DNA from: Deltaproteobacteria bacterium
Lineage (GTDB): Bacteria; Myxococcota_A; Polyangia; Polyangiales; Ga0077539
NCBI GenBank assembly: GCA_016704445.1
Contig: JADJAE010000161.1
Location: forward strand, 1-64,000
Reading direction: 5' to 3'
DNA: 64,000 nucleotides
The translations under genes were made by a program, and so were the position numbers. Below the pieces are notes generated by a model, which worked only from the letters and a program-made list of their open reading frames with translations, searched no databases and was not told the origin of the DNA. Below, one piece after another: positions 25,724 through 33,900 of this stretch (position 1 is its first letter; every line of letters begins with the position of its first letter).

Positions 25724-26461
25724 TCAGGGGTGGTGGGTGATGACCGCCGCGAGGAAGCCGACGCCCGCGAGGGTCGCCGCGGTGAGCACCGTGGCCGTGC
25801 GCCGACGGGCCTGGGCGAAGCGCTGCCACGCGGTCTCTCGCGCGGTGGGATCGATCGCCCGATCGCCCGCCGCCCCCTGACGGAAGGGCCCGTGACCGAA
25901 GGCGCCGTCGCCCTCGACCATCTGGCGATGGAGCCGGTGCATCCCCGCTACGACCTCGATGCCCGCCGCGAGGTGATCGGAGTCGGGCTCCGCCCACCAG
26001 CGCAGCACGATCTCGCCGTGCTTGAGCGAGAGCGCCGGACCCTCGCTGCTCCGAGGCAGCGCCGAGAGCTTCTCCCGCAGCGGGGCGAGCAGCAGCGACG
26101 AAGCCACGGAGCGAGGCGCCGAGGCGATCACGAAGACCCGGTCGAACTCCTCGTCGCCGACGGGCTGATCGACGGTCATGCCGAGGAGCTTGTCGAAGCC
26201 CTCGCCCACCAGCTCGGGGCGTAGCGTGAGCTCGACCGGGACCCCTTCGGCGCGGCACCGCACCTCCGTCGAGGGAGGACCCGTCCGGTCGTCGCGCAGG
26301 GTGCAGGTCACCGTCCAGCCGTCGCGCTCGCCCACCATCACGGCGCGGCGACCGATCAGGCCATCAGGCTCGCTCACGAGCGTGAACCCCGCGACGCGCA
26401 GGGCGCGGACGGCGTCATCGATCCAGAAGCTCCAGCGCTCAGTCTTCGATGCGTCGCCCAT
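25724..26461 (-). CDS. Hypothetical protein with C-terminal membrane anchor
   Basis: The 245-residue protein has no signal peptide. The first 140 residues look like a globular alpha/beta domain (DGWTVTCTLRDDRT, FDRVFVIASAPRSVASSLLL). A hinge and one C-terminal transmembrane helix follow (TVLTAATLAGVGFLAAVI), ending in the periplasm after two His. It may be a tail-anchored cytoplasmic-face protein. No family is recognised. It is transcribed with, or just after, the lipoprotein gene 30 bases upstream. Confidence 0.55.
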   Translation of the reverse strand: MGDASKTERWSFWIDDAVRALRVAGFTLVSEPDGLIGRRAVMVGERDGWTVTCTLRDDRTGPPSTEVRCRAEGVPVELTLRPELVGEGFDKLLGMTVDQPVGDEEFDRVFVIASAPRSVASSLLLAPLREKLSALPRSSEGPALSLKHGEIVLRWWAEPDSDHLAAGIEVVAGMHRLHRQMVEGDGAFGHGPFRQGAAGDRAIDPTARETAWQRFAQARRRTATVLTAATLAGVGFLAAVITHHP

Positions 26462-26491
26462 GAAGTCGGCTCCTCGCGAGTGTCCTGTGCG

Positions 26492-27349
26492 TCAACGCCC
26501 GGCAGCGACCGGACCTTGGGTGGAAGGACCACGGCCAGCGTCGGAGGTTCCCGCGTCAACGCTCGGCGAGGGCAGACAGATCCCGGCGGCGTCACATTGC
26601 AGTCGCCCAGGGCAGTGACCCGCGCGGTCGCAAGCCGCGACGCAGGCCCGCCACGGGGCCCCATCGCCCGCCGAGACCGGGGTGGCCTGCACCGAGCGGG
26701 TGCCCTCCGGGCAGGGACGCCCCAGGTGCAGCCACGGGTCCATCGGGGGAAGGCAGATGGCCCCGGTGCCGACCCGCGCGCAGAGGCCGCCCCCGGCGCA
26801 GTCGGCGGTGGCGCGGCAGGGGCGGGTCCAGCGCTCGGCGGCGGGAGCCAGGGTGGCGTCGTCGGGCACGACGTGGAGCACGCGCGTCGTCGGCGCGGGA
26901 ACATCGCCCTCGCCATGGGCCACGGCGTCGACCACCCGCCAGGCGCCGAGGCGGATGAGGGAGAGGGAGACGAGCTCCACCACGGGGGTCCCTCCGTCGC
27001 AGCGGCCGCCGTCGGTGGCGCGTCGCTGCGCGCGCATCCGGAGCCGCACCTCGCCTTCGCCCCGCTCGCTCACCGTGTAGCGCGGGACGAAGCCGCACGG
27101 CACCGTCGCTCCGACCACCGCGTAGGGGGTGCTCCCGGTGGGCGCGGGCTCGGCCAGGAGGTGGATCCAGCGCAGCGGGACGTCGATCTCCTGCCCGTCG
27201 GCCGATGGGCCGGGCGGGGGAATCTCCGCCACCGCGGGCACCCGCTCTACGTCCGCGCGGGGTGCGCCCGCGTCGACCGCCGGGGCGCGGGCGCGAGGGC
27301 AGCCGGTGAGCACCAGGACGAGGCAACCGCATACGATGCGCGCGTTCAT
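26492..27349 (-). CDS. Cysteine-rich lipoprotein of unknown function
   Basis: The 285-residue protein has a signal and lipobox (RIVCGCLVLVLTGC, Cys17). A DAG linker follows the Cys and a second one (VDAGTSDAGRG) is at the C-terminus. Residues about 175-265 hold two to three disulfide-type modules: CRATADCAGGGLCARVG, CPEGTRSVQ and CVAACDRAGHCPGRLQCD. This resembles the EGF/Dickkopf-like cysteine modules common in myxobacterial surface lipoproteins. A middle beta region precedes them. The function is unknown. The sigma-70-like promoter at 27383 points the other way. Confidence 0.6.
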   Translation of the reverse strand: MNARIVCGCLVLVLTGCPRARAPAVDAGAPRADVERVPAVAEIPPPGPSADGQEIDVPLRWIHLLAEPAPTGSTPYAVVGATVPCGFVPRYTVSERGEGEVRLRMRAQRRATDGGRCDGGTPVVELVSLSLIRLGAWRVVDAVAHGEGDVPAPTTRVLHVVPDDATLAPAAERWTRPCRATADCAGGGLCARVGTGAICLPPMDPWLHLGRPCPEGTRSVQATPVSAGDGAPWRACVAACDRAGHCPGRLQCDAAGICLPSPSVDAGTSDAGRGPSTQGPVAAGR

Positions 27350-27382
27350 TCGACGGCCGACGTAGCACAGGCTCCGAGGGCT

Positions 27383-27410
27383 TTGACACCATCGCCGGGC
27401 CGGTGATATC
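27383..27410 (+). promoter_or_regulatory. Sigma-70-type promoter for the SCP2 gene
   Basis: TTGACA (27383-27388) is a perfect -35 hexamer. Sixteen bases later GATATC (27405-27410) makes a partial -10. The predicted start near 27417 leaves a leader of about 50 bases before ATG 27468, with GGAGG just upstream. It is the best housekeeping promoter match I found in the window. Confidence 0.5.
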
Positions 27411-27467
27411 CCGTCGCGCTGAATGGCGGTTCAGTTACCGAACGCGCCCGATCACGGAGGCTCTGTC

Positions 27468-27800
27468 ATGACGGTCGACACGAAGAAGCTGTTCAACGAG
27501 GAGATTCCCGGCGCGCTGTCGCGGCGCGGCGACGAGGCCCGCAAGATCGGCGGCAAGTACCAGCTCAACATCGCGGGCTCGGGCAACTGGACCATCGACC
27601 TGGTCTCCAATCCCCCGACCGCGGTCGAGGGTACCTCCACCGACTCGCAGGTCACCATCGACGTGGCCGACGCGGACTTCCAGACGATGGTCGCCGACCC
27701 GAGCGCAGGCATGAAGCTCTTCTTCGCCGGCAAGCTCAAGGTCAAGGGCAACCAGATGCTGGCGATGAACCTCACCAAGCTCTTCAACCTCCTCAAGTAG
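27468..27800 (+). CDS. SCP2 sterol-binding domain protein
   Basis: The 110-residue protein is a single SCP2 domain. The pattern is NWTIDLVSNPP, then VTIDVADADFQTMVADPSAG, then the signature MKLFFAGKLKVKGNQMLAMN. It should bind sterol or fatty acyl lipids in a hydrophobic tunnel in the cytoplasm. I chose ATG 27468, preceded by GGAGG, over the in-frame ATG at 27423. The alpha-methylacyl-CoA racemase gene follows 73 bases later. In animals SCP2 and this racemase both serve branched-chain and sterol side-chain oxidation, so the pairing is suggestive. Confidence 0.9.
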   Translation: MTVDTKKLFNEEIPGALSRRGDEARKIGGKYQLNIAGSGNWTIDLVSNPPTAVEGTSTDSQVTIDVADADFQTMVADPSAGMKLFFAGKLKVKGNQMLAMNLTKLFNLLK

Positions 27801-27873
27801 TCTCCAACCCCCGCCGTCGCCGGGTGGCGGTGCCCACGGCCCTCGGGGCGCCCCACCGGAACCCTCACCCCCA

Positions 27874-29070
27874 ATGCTCCCTGAATCGCTCCGACACCGG
27901 CGTCCGCTGGAGGGCGTTCGGGTCCTCGACCTCACCCGGCTGCTGCCCGGTCCCTTCGCGTCGCTCGTGCTCGCCGATCTCGGCGCCGCCGTCGACAAGC
28001 TCGAAGACCCGTTTCCGGGCGCCTACCTCCGGCAGATGCCGCCGAGCGTCGATGGCCAGGGGTCAGCGTGGCAGGCGCTCAACCGCGACAAGCGGAGCCT
28101 GGTCATCGACCTGAAGAGCCCCGAAGGCGTGGAGACGCTGCGGCGGATCGTCCCCCGCTACGACGTGCTGATCGAGGGCTTCCGACCGGGCGTGCTCGAC
28201 CGGCTGGGCGTCGGCCACGCGGCGCTCCGGGCGCTGCACCCAGGGCTCATCGTCTGCGCGATCACCGGCTACGGCCAGGACGGTCCGCTTGCGAAGCGCG
28301 CGGGGCACGACATCAACTACCTCGCCCGCGCGGGCGTGCTGGGCGTGACCGGCCCCGCGGATCAGCCTCCCGCCGTGTCGGGCGCGCAGATGGCCGACGT
28401 CGCGGGCGGGGCGCTCTGGGCGGTGGTGGCGATCCTGGCGGCGCTACAGGAGCGGTCGCGCACGGGCGTCGGCTGCGTGGCCGACATCGCGATGTCCGAG
28501 GGGGCGGTGCCGCTGGCCACCTTCGCGCTGGCTTCGCTCTTCGCGGGCGAGCGGCCGAGACCGCGCGGGGACAACGTCCTCGATGGGGGCATCGCGGCCT
28601 ATGCGACCTACCTCACGGCCGATCGCCAGGCGGTGGCCCTCGGGGCGCTGGAGCCGAAGTTCTGGACCGCCTTCGCCACCGCGGTGGGGCTCGACCCGGC
28701 GCTCGACGCGCTGGTCCCGGGGAGCCACCAGCCCGCCCTCAAGGCCTCGGTCGCCGCGGTGATCGCGGGGCGCACCAGGGCCGAGTGGGAGGCCTTCTCG
28801 CGCACCCACGACTGCTGCCTCGAACCCGTGCTCGAAGCCCATGAGCTGCCGGGCGACGCGCAGCACCAGCACCGCGGGGTGTTCTTCGAGACGGAGGGCT
28901 TCGGCGGAGGTCCGATGCTGGCGTTTCGCACGCCCGTGGGACCAGGCGCGGACCAGGCCCACACGCCGCCTCGCGCTGCGGGAGCGGACACCAGGGAGAT
29001 TCTTCGGGAGGCCGGGATCGACGACGCGCGCATCGACGCGCTGGCGGCCTCAGGGGCGATCGGGATCTGA
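27874..29070 (+). CDS. CoA-transferase III family, probable alpha-methylacyl-CoA racemase
   Basis: The 398-residue protein opens with the family start LEGVRVLDLTRLLPGPFASL. The CoA-binding region contains KRSLVIDLKSPEG. The catalytic pair of alpha-methylacyl-CoA racemase is visible: His and Asp in AGHDINYLARAG, and the second Asp in QMADVAGGALWA. The GHDINY motif separates racemases from formyl-CoA or CaiB transferases. The reaction is inversion of the 2-methyl centre of acyl-CoA esters. It lies downstream of an SCP2 gene. Confidence 0.87.
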   Translation: MLPESLRHRRPLEGVRVLDLTRLLPGPFASLVLADLGAAVDKLEDPFPGAYLRQMPPSVDGQGSAWQALNRDKRSLVIDLKSPEGVETLRRIVPRYDVLIEGFRPGVLDRLGVGHAALRALHPGLIVCAITGYGQDGPLAKRAGHDINYLARAGVLGVTGPADQPPAVSGAQMADVAGGALWAVVAILAALQERSRTGVGCVADIAMSEGAVPLATFALASLFAGERPRPRGDNVLDGGIAAYATYLTADRQAVALGALEPKFWTAFATAVGLDPALDALVPGSHQPALKASVAAVIAGRTRAEWEAFSRTHDCCLEPVLEAHELPGDAQHQHRGVFFETEGFGGGPMLAFRTPVGPGADQAHTPPRAAGADTREILREAGIDDARIDALAASGAIGI

Positions 29071-29098
29071 ATCGGACGGTCGTGGGGGGGGCTGTCGC

Positions 29099-29512
29099 TC
29101 AGCCGCGACGCGCGAGCGGGACAGCCGACACGTCGACGCGGGCGACCACGCCCGAGCGACGGGTGTCGGAGATGAAGCGCTCGCAGAGCGGCCCGAGGCC
29201 GAGGGGCTTCCAGAGGATCGTTCCCAACGCGTGGGCGCGGCAGAGGAGCTCGCCGTCGACGCCGCCCGTCACGAAGCAGAGATCGATCTCGGGGGAGTGC
29301 ACCCGCAGCCGCTCGGCGAGCGTGGCGCCGTCCCCGTCAGGGAGGGTGAGCTCGATGAGGGCGCGGCTCCAGGAGGGACCGCCCTTGAGGGCCTCGATCA
29401 CCTCCCCCGCGCTGGTGAACGCATCGACGCCGACGCCCCGCGCCCGCAGCGCGCGCATCAGCGGGACGCGAAGTTCTTCAACCGGTTCAACGACGAGGAC
29501 GCGTGACGACAT
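29099..29512 (-). CDS. Degenerate response-regulator receiver domain with Glu at the phosphorylation site
   Basis: The 137-residue protein has a receiver fold only, with no output domain. Strand 1 is RVLVVEP, so the usual acidic Asp-Asp pair is Glu-Pro. Strand 3 is ALIELTLPDGDG, which puts Glu54 where the phospho-accepting Asp should be. The downstream Thr (FVTGG) and the conserved Lys-Pro (WKPLG, Lys102) are kept. Loss of one pocket Asp and the D-to-E change mean it cannot be phosphorylated normally. It may be locked in an active-like state or be a scaffold. AGGAGG precedes ATG 29512. The neighbour upstream is a membrane protein gene on the same strand. Confidence 0.8.
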   Translation of the reverse strand: MSSRVLVVEPVEELRVPLMRALRARGVGVDAFTSAGEVIEALKGGPSWSRALIELTLPDGDGATLAERLRVHSPEIDLCFVTGGVDGELLCRAHALGTILWKPLGLGPLCERFISDTRRSGVVARVDVSAVPLARRG

Positions 29513-29568
29513 GACTTTTTAAAGCCTCCTGGCTCGACCGTAAGTGTGGGGGACGATGGCCCCTCGCA

Positions 29569-30804
29569 TCAAGGGGCACGAGCCCCGACCGCCAGCGCCA
29601 GGGCGACGCCCATCAGCAGCAGGGTCGAGATACCCGCTGCCAGGATGCCCAGCCGGTCTCGACGATCGCCGGTGAGCGAGCGGAGCGACGAGGGCCCGCT
29701 CGCGAGCCCCGCTCCCAGCAGCAGGAGCACCTCCAGCGCCACGCTCACCGCGAGGCCGCCGACGCAGAGCGCACGGGCGCGCTGCATCCGCTGACGGGCA
29801 TGCTCCGCTCCCTCGGAGGGACCGTCCCAGAGCACGCGGAACCCTGGGAGGAGCGGAGGCGCGAGGCGACCGCGGGCGAGCCGCTGCCCCAGCGGGGTCG
29901 CAAGGCAGGGTGGCGACGAGGGACGGAGCAGCGGAGAGACGGGCTCGGAGAGGTCGCCGCTGCGAGACGCGGTGATCCAGAGCGCCCCGGGGGGTAGCGG
30001 GACGCGGGCGCTGCCCTCGTCGCCGTCAGCGACCAGCTCCGCGGCTGACCACCAGGTGGGACCCGACGCGTCCCCAGCGACGAGGTGAGCGATCGACCCG
30101 GGGCTCGTCGCCCGCAGGAGCAACGAGTTGCCCTCGTCGCGCACCGCGATGCCGCCCGGAACCAGCGGGAGTCGGAGCTCGTCGCGGCGCTCTCCCGAGG
30201 GGCCCGAGGTGATCATCGAGACCGGGGCGCCGAGGCCCGAGACGCGTACGCTGAAGCTCGCGAGGCCGCACTCGTCGACCGCGCGACGCGCGGGATCGAT
30301 CGCCACCTGGTCGGTCACCGGGAGGAGCGCCACGGAGCTCCCGGAGGGGCGGACGATCACCTCGCCGGTGAGCTCGGGGAGGAGGGTTCCCTCGACGACG
30401 AGGACGCGCTCGTCGAGGCGGGGCGCGGCGGAGAGGGAGCGCTGCGGGCCCACGGTTGCGCGCAGACGATGGACCCCAGAGGCGTCTCGAAGGTGCAGGC
30501 GAAGCTCGCTCGCCGACGCCGGGACCTGTGCCCGGAACCACCCTCCCCGGTCGCGGAGCGACGCGATGGACTCCACGGTCGCGTCGGGTGAAGTGAGCCT
30601 CAGCGAAGGGGTCACCACGGACTCCGCGGTGATGCGGGCGCGCAGCAGCCACGGGCTCCCCGCCGAAGGGTCGCCGAGGGACTCCAGCCGGTAGACCGAA
30701 GCGGTCGACGATCCGATGGGCGGAGAGACCGACAGCACCGCGAACACGGCGGCGCTCACCGCAGGCGGAAGTACCCAGCGATCCCAACGCACGCCAGGGA
30801 CCAT
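29569..30804 (-). CDS. Membrane protein with large periplasmic beta region, unknown function
   Basis: The 411-residue protein starts at ATG 30804 just inside the divergent promoter region. An N-terminal hydrophobic segment (VLPPAVSAAVFAVLSV, about residues 11-26) is followed by about 290 residues of beta-rich periplasmic sequence with Ser/Pro. Two C-terminal helices are about 345-368 (ALCVGGLAVSVALEVLLLLG) and about 385-408 (LGILAAGISTLLLMGVALAL). Three membrane spans are expected. No family is recognised. It is divergent from the giant kinase/sigma-54 regulator and shares a 126-base intergenic region with it. Confidence 0.6.
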   Translation of the reverse strand: MVPGVRWDRWVLPPAVSAAVFAVLSVSPPIGSSTASVYRLESLGDPSAGSPWLLRARITAESVVTPSLRLTSPDATVESIASLRDRGGWFRAQVPASASELRLHLRDASGVHRLRATVGPQRSLSAAPRLDERVLVVEGTLLPELTGEVIVRPSGSSVALLPVTDQVAIDPARRAVDECGLASFSVRVSGLGAPVSMITSGPSGERRDELRLPLVPGGIAVRDEGNSLLLRATSPGSIAHLVAGDASGPTWWSAAELVADGDEGSARVPLPPGALWITASRSGDLSEPVSPLLRPSSPPCLATPLGQRLARGRLAPPLLPGFRVLWDGPSEGAEHARQRMQRARALCVGGLAVSVALEVLLLLGAGLASGPSSLRSLTGDRRDRLGILAAGISTLLLMGVALALAVGARAP

Positions 30805-30833
30805 ACGCGATGTGCGGCCCGGGGCTCGGGCGA

Positions 30834-30845
30834 TCACCCGGGTGA
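30834..30845. promoter_or_regulatory. 12-bp perfect palindrome in divergent promoter region
   Basis: TCACCCGGGTGA is fully self-complementary. It lies 30 bases upstream of the reverse-strand start at 30804 and about 21 bases upstream of a TTGACG hexamer for the forward gene, so it could bind a dimeric regulator of either gene. A 12-bp palindrome in G+C-rich DNA can also arise by chance. Confidence 0.35.
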
Positions 30846-30865
30846 CCGTCGTCTGACAACCGCAG

Positions 30866-30894
30866 TTGACGTCAAATGCGCGAAGCCGCCATGT
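30866..30894 (+). promoter_or_regulatory. Possible sigma-70 promoter of the kinase/sigma-54 regulator
   Basis: TTGACG (30866-30871) is followed at 17-18 bases by CCATGT/CATGTT. The match is moderate. A start near 30900 would exclude TTG 30895 as the initiation codon and favours GTG 30931, which has AAAGG at the proper distance. Confidence 0.35.
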
Positions 30895-30930
30895 TTGTTG
30901 GCGGAACCCATCGTGCAAAGGCGTGGCGAC

Positions 30931-33900
30931 GTGGACGGCATCAACGCAGGGAGCATCGTCGCAGGCCGGTACCGCATCGTCGCCCGGCTGGGAGGGGGCG
31001 AAGAGGGATCGGTGTGGAAGGCGGCCGACCTGCGCGCCGGGGGAGAGGCCTGCGCGGTGAAGGTGCAGCACCGTGCGATCGACGCCTCCCACGCCCGGCT
31101 GCTGCTCTCGCTCGATCACCCCCACCTCGCTCGCACCCGCGACCTCGGGTCGCTGCCGGGCGGGGGCTCCTTCGCGGTGATGGACCTGGTGGAGGGAGTC
31201 TCCCTGGACGCCGTCAGCGAGACCGCAGCCGTGGTGCGGGCTGGCGTCTGCGTGGCGGGCGCGCTGGAGGCGCTTCACGCAGTCGGCATCGTCCACGGCG
31301 ACGTGAAGCCGTCGAACATCCTGGTGCGCGGCGATCGGGCGGTGCTGGTCGACCTGGGCGCTGCGATCGGCGTGGGGGAGCGCAGCGCCGGGCTGCGGGG
31401 GAGCCTGGCCTTCGCGGCGCCGGAGGCCCTCTTCGGGGCGGCGACGCCCTCGCGCGACCTCTACGCGCTGGGCGTCTCGCTGGCGATGGCGCTGGGCGGA
31501 GGACACCCGCTGGTGGCCGATGCGACAGACGCCAGGGCGGTGCTCGCCTCGCTGGGAGGGCCGGAGATCTTACAAGAGGGTGTATTCGCTCGCATCCCTG
31601 GTCCGCTGCGGTCGGTGATCGCCGCCTGCGTCGCGACGGACCCGAGCGAGAGGCCCTCGTCGGCGGGGTCGTTCCTTCGGAGGTGGTCGCTCGATGGAGC
31701 CCGCTGGCTGCCAGAGACGGGAGCGGTGCGGGCTTGGACCACGGATGACGAGGCGGTCCCCGCGGCGCCGCGGTGGCAGGGCGACCGGACGGAGGCCGCG
31801 AGGGTGGCGGAGGCGATCGCCGCGGCGATGGGTGGCGCCTCGGCGGGGGTGATCCTCGTGGGCCCGGAGGGGTCGGGGAGACGGCGGCTGCTGGAGGACG
31901 CGCTGCGCCTGTCGAGGGTGGCCGCGGCCTCTCGGGGCGAGGTGCTCGCGAGAGAGGACGGGACGCCAGCGCCCTGCGAGCGGCCGACGGTGTTCGTGAT
32001 GGAGGACGCCTCGCCCGAGGCGCTGAGCGCGGCCCTCGCGACGGTCGAGCGGTCGAGGCGCTTCGGGGTCGACGCTCCGATGGCCGTGCTGGCGACGAGC
32101 GCGCAGGCCCCGGGCGGCGCGAGGGTCTCGGCCTTCGAGCGGACCCCGCTGTCGGGCGAGGCCATGGGCGCGCTGCTCAGCGAGCTGCACCGGGCCCCGG
32201 TGGCGGGCGCCGTGGTCGAGCGCTGGCGGGCCGCGACCGGGGGGTGGTCCGGGCGCGTGGTGAGGGCGGTGCGGGCGGTGGGTCCGTCGGCGATCCCTAC
32301 GGCGGCGGTGGGCGCCGAGGGGACGCCCGGCGAGGGAGCGAGCCCGGAGGGGCTCACGGCCTCCGCGGCGAGGCTGCTGCGAGGCCTGGCGCTGGTGCGC
32401 TCGGCGGTCGCGCTGGATGCCCTCGCGGAGGTCTTCGGCGACGCGCTCGGCGAGGCCGTGGCGGGGCTGCGAGAGCGGGGGCTGATCGCGCTCGAAGGCG
32501 GGCGCGTCGCCGCGACGGTCGCTTCGGCGGCCCCGCTCGAAGGGGAGCGCGGGTGGGTGATCGCCCTCGCCGGGGCCCTGGGCTCGCGGCATCCGAGGGG
32601 CGCTGGCGCGGCGGCGAGGCTCTTCGCGTGGGCGGGTGACCGGGAGGGTGCGACCCGGGAGACGGTTCGAGCGCTGGCGGAGGGGAGCGCGCCGATCGCG
32701 GAGCGCATCGCCCTGCTGCGAGAGGCGGGCGCCTGGGCGGACCCGACGTCGCTGGCCGCGCTGCTCTGTCGGGCCGGTCGCCACGGCGAGGCGCGAGCGC
32801 TCACCGAGGGCGCGTCGACGCCGACGGCGGTGCTGCTGCACGGTGAGATCCTGCTGCGCGCGGGGGAGCGCGACGCGGTGGATGCGTGGGTCGCGAGGCA
32901 CGTGGCGGAGGGCGGGGCGAAGGGCGTCGCCGCCGGGGTGATCGGGCTGCGTGCGACCTTCGATCGGGGCGCGATGCCGTCGCGCTCGGAGGTGGATGCG
33001 GTGGTCTCCGCGGCGACGGCCGAGGGCTCGGAGGAGCTGGTGGCGCTGCGGGCGCTGGAGGTCGCGGCGCTGGTGGCGCTGGCGGCGGACGACCGGGCGG
33101 AGGCCTCGGCGCGTTGCGAGGCGTGGGCTCGAAGGCTCGGCGATCGGGCGGCGGGGGAGCCTCGCGCGGCGGGCGTCCGGGGGATGCTGGCGCAGCGCTC
33201 GGGCGACCTCGCGGGGGCGGCATCGGCGTACCGCGAGGCGTGGGAAGCGGCGAGCCGAGACGGTGATGTGAGGGCGGCGGCGACGTACCTGATGAACCTC
33301 GGCGCGGCGGCGCTGGAGGCCGGAGCGCTGGGCGAGGCGTACCTGGCGATGCGGCGCTCGGTGTCGCTCTTCGCGGCGGAGGGGCAGCCGGCGTCGGTGG
33401 CGAGGGCGCTCGCCAACCTGGGCTCGCTCTCGGTCTGGATCGGCGCCGAGGAGGAGTCTCGCGCGCTGCTCCGTCGGGCGCGGGAGGCCGCGGCGGAGGC
33501 GGGCGACGCGCTCACGGCCCGGTGGGTCGACGCGCTGCGGTCGGAGGCGGACGGGGGCTCGCGGGCGCCGGTGGAGGCCGACGCGGTGAGGGAGCTGGGC
33601 GCGGCGGCGCTGGCGGACGAGCTGCGGGCGCGCTGGTCCATCGGGGCGATCGGGTCGGGCGCGCTGGAGCCCGCGGCGGCGGCGATGGGCGCGCCGCGCT
33701 CGGACGAAGGGGCGATGGCGGCGATCGCGAGGCTCGCGCTGGCGGTGGCGGGGCACCCACGATACGGCGCGCTGGAGCCCGCGGAGCAGCGGGCGCGACG
33801 GGCCGTGGAGGCCGACGCGAGCGTCGAGCACGAGCTGCTGCTGCTTCAATGGAGCGAAGGGGCCGCGGAGGTCGCGGGCGATCGGGGCCGCGCGGAGTCG

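Noticed and set aside
30891..30920. A sigma-54 promoter (GG-N10-GC) before the giant regulator
   Set aside because: TTGGCGGAACCC and the following GTGC do not have the required ten-base spacing; the gap is thirteen.
30895..30930. TTG 30895 or GTG 30913 as the start of the giant regulator
   Set aside because: The only likely promoter would start transcription near 30900, and AAAGG lies 9 bases before GTG 30931. The added residues have no domain.
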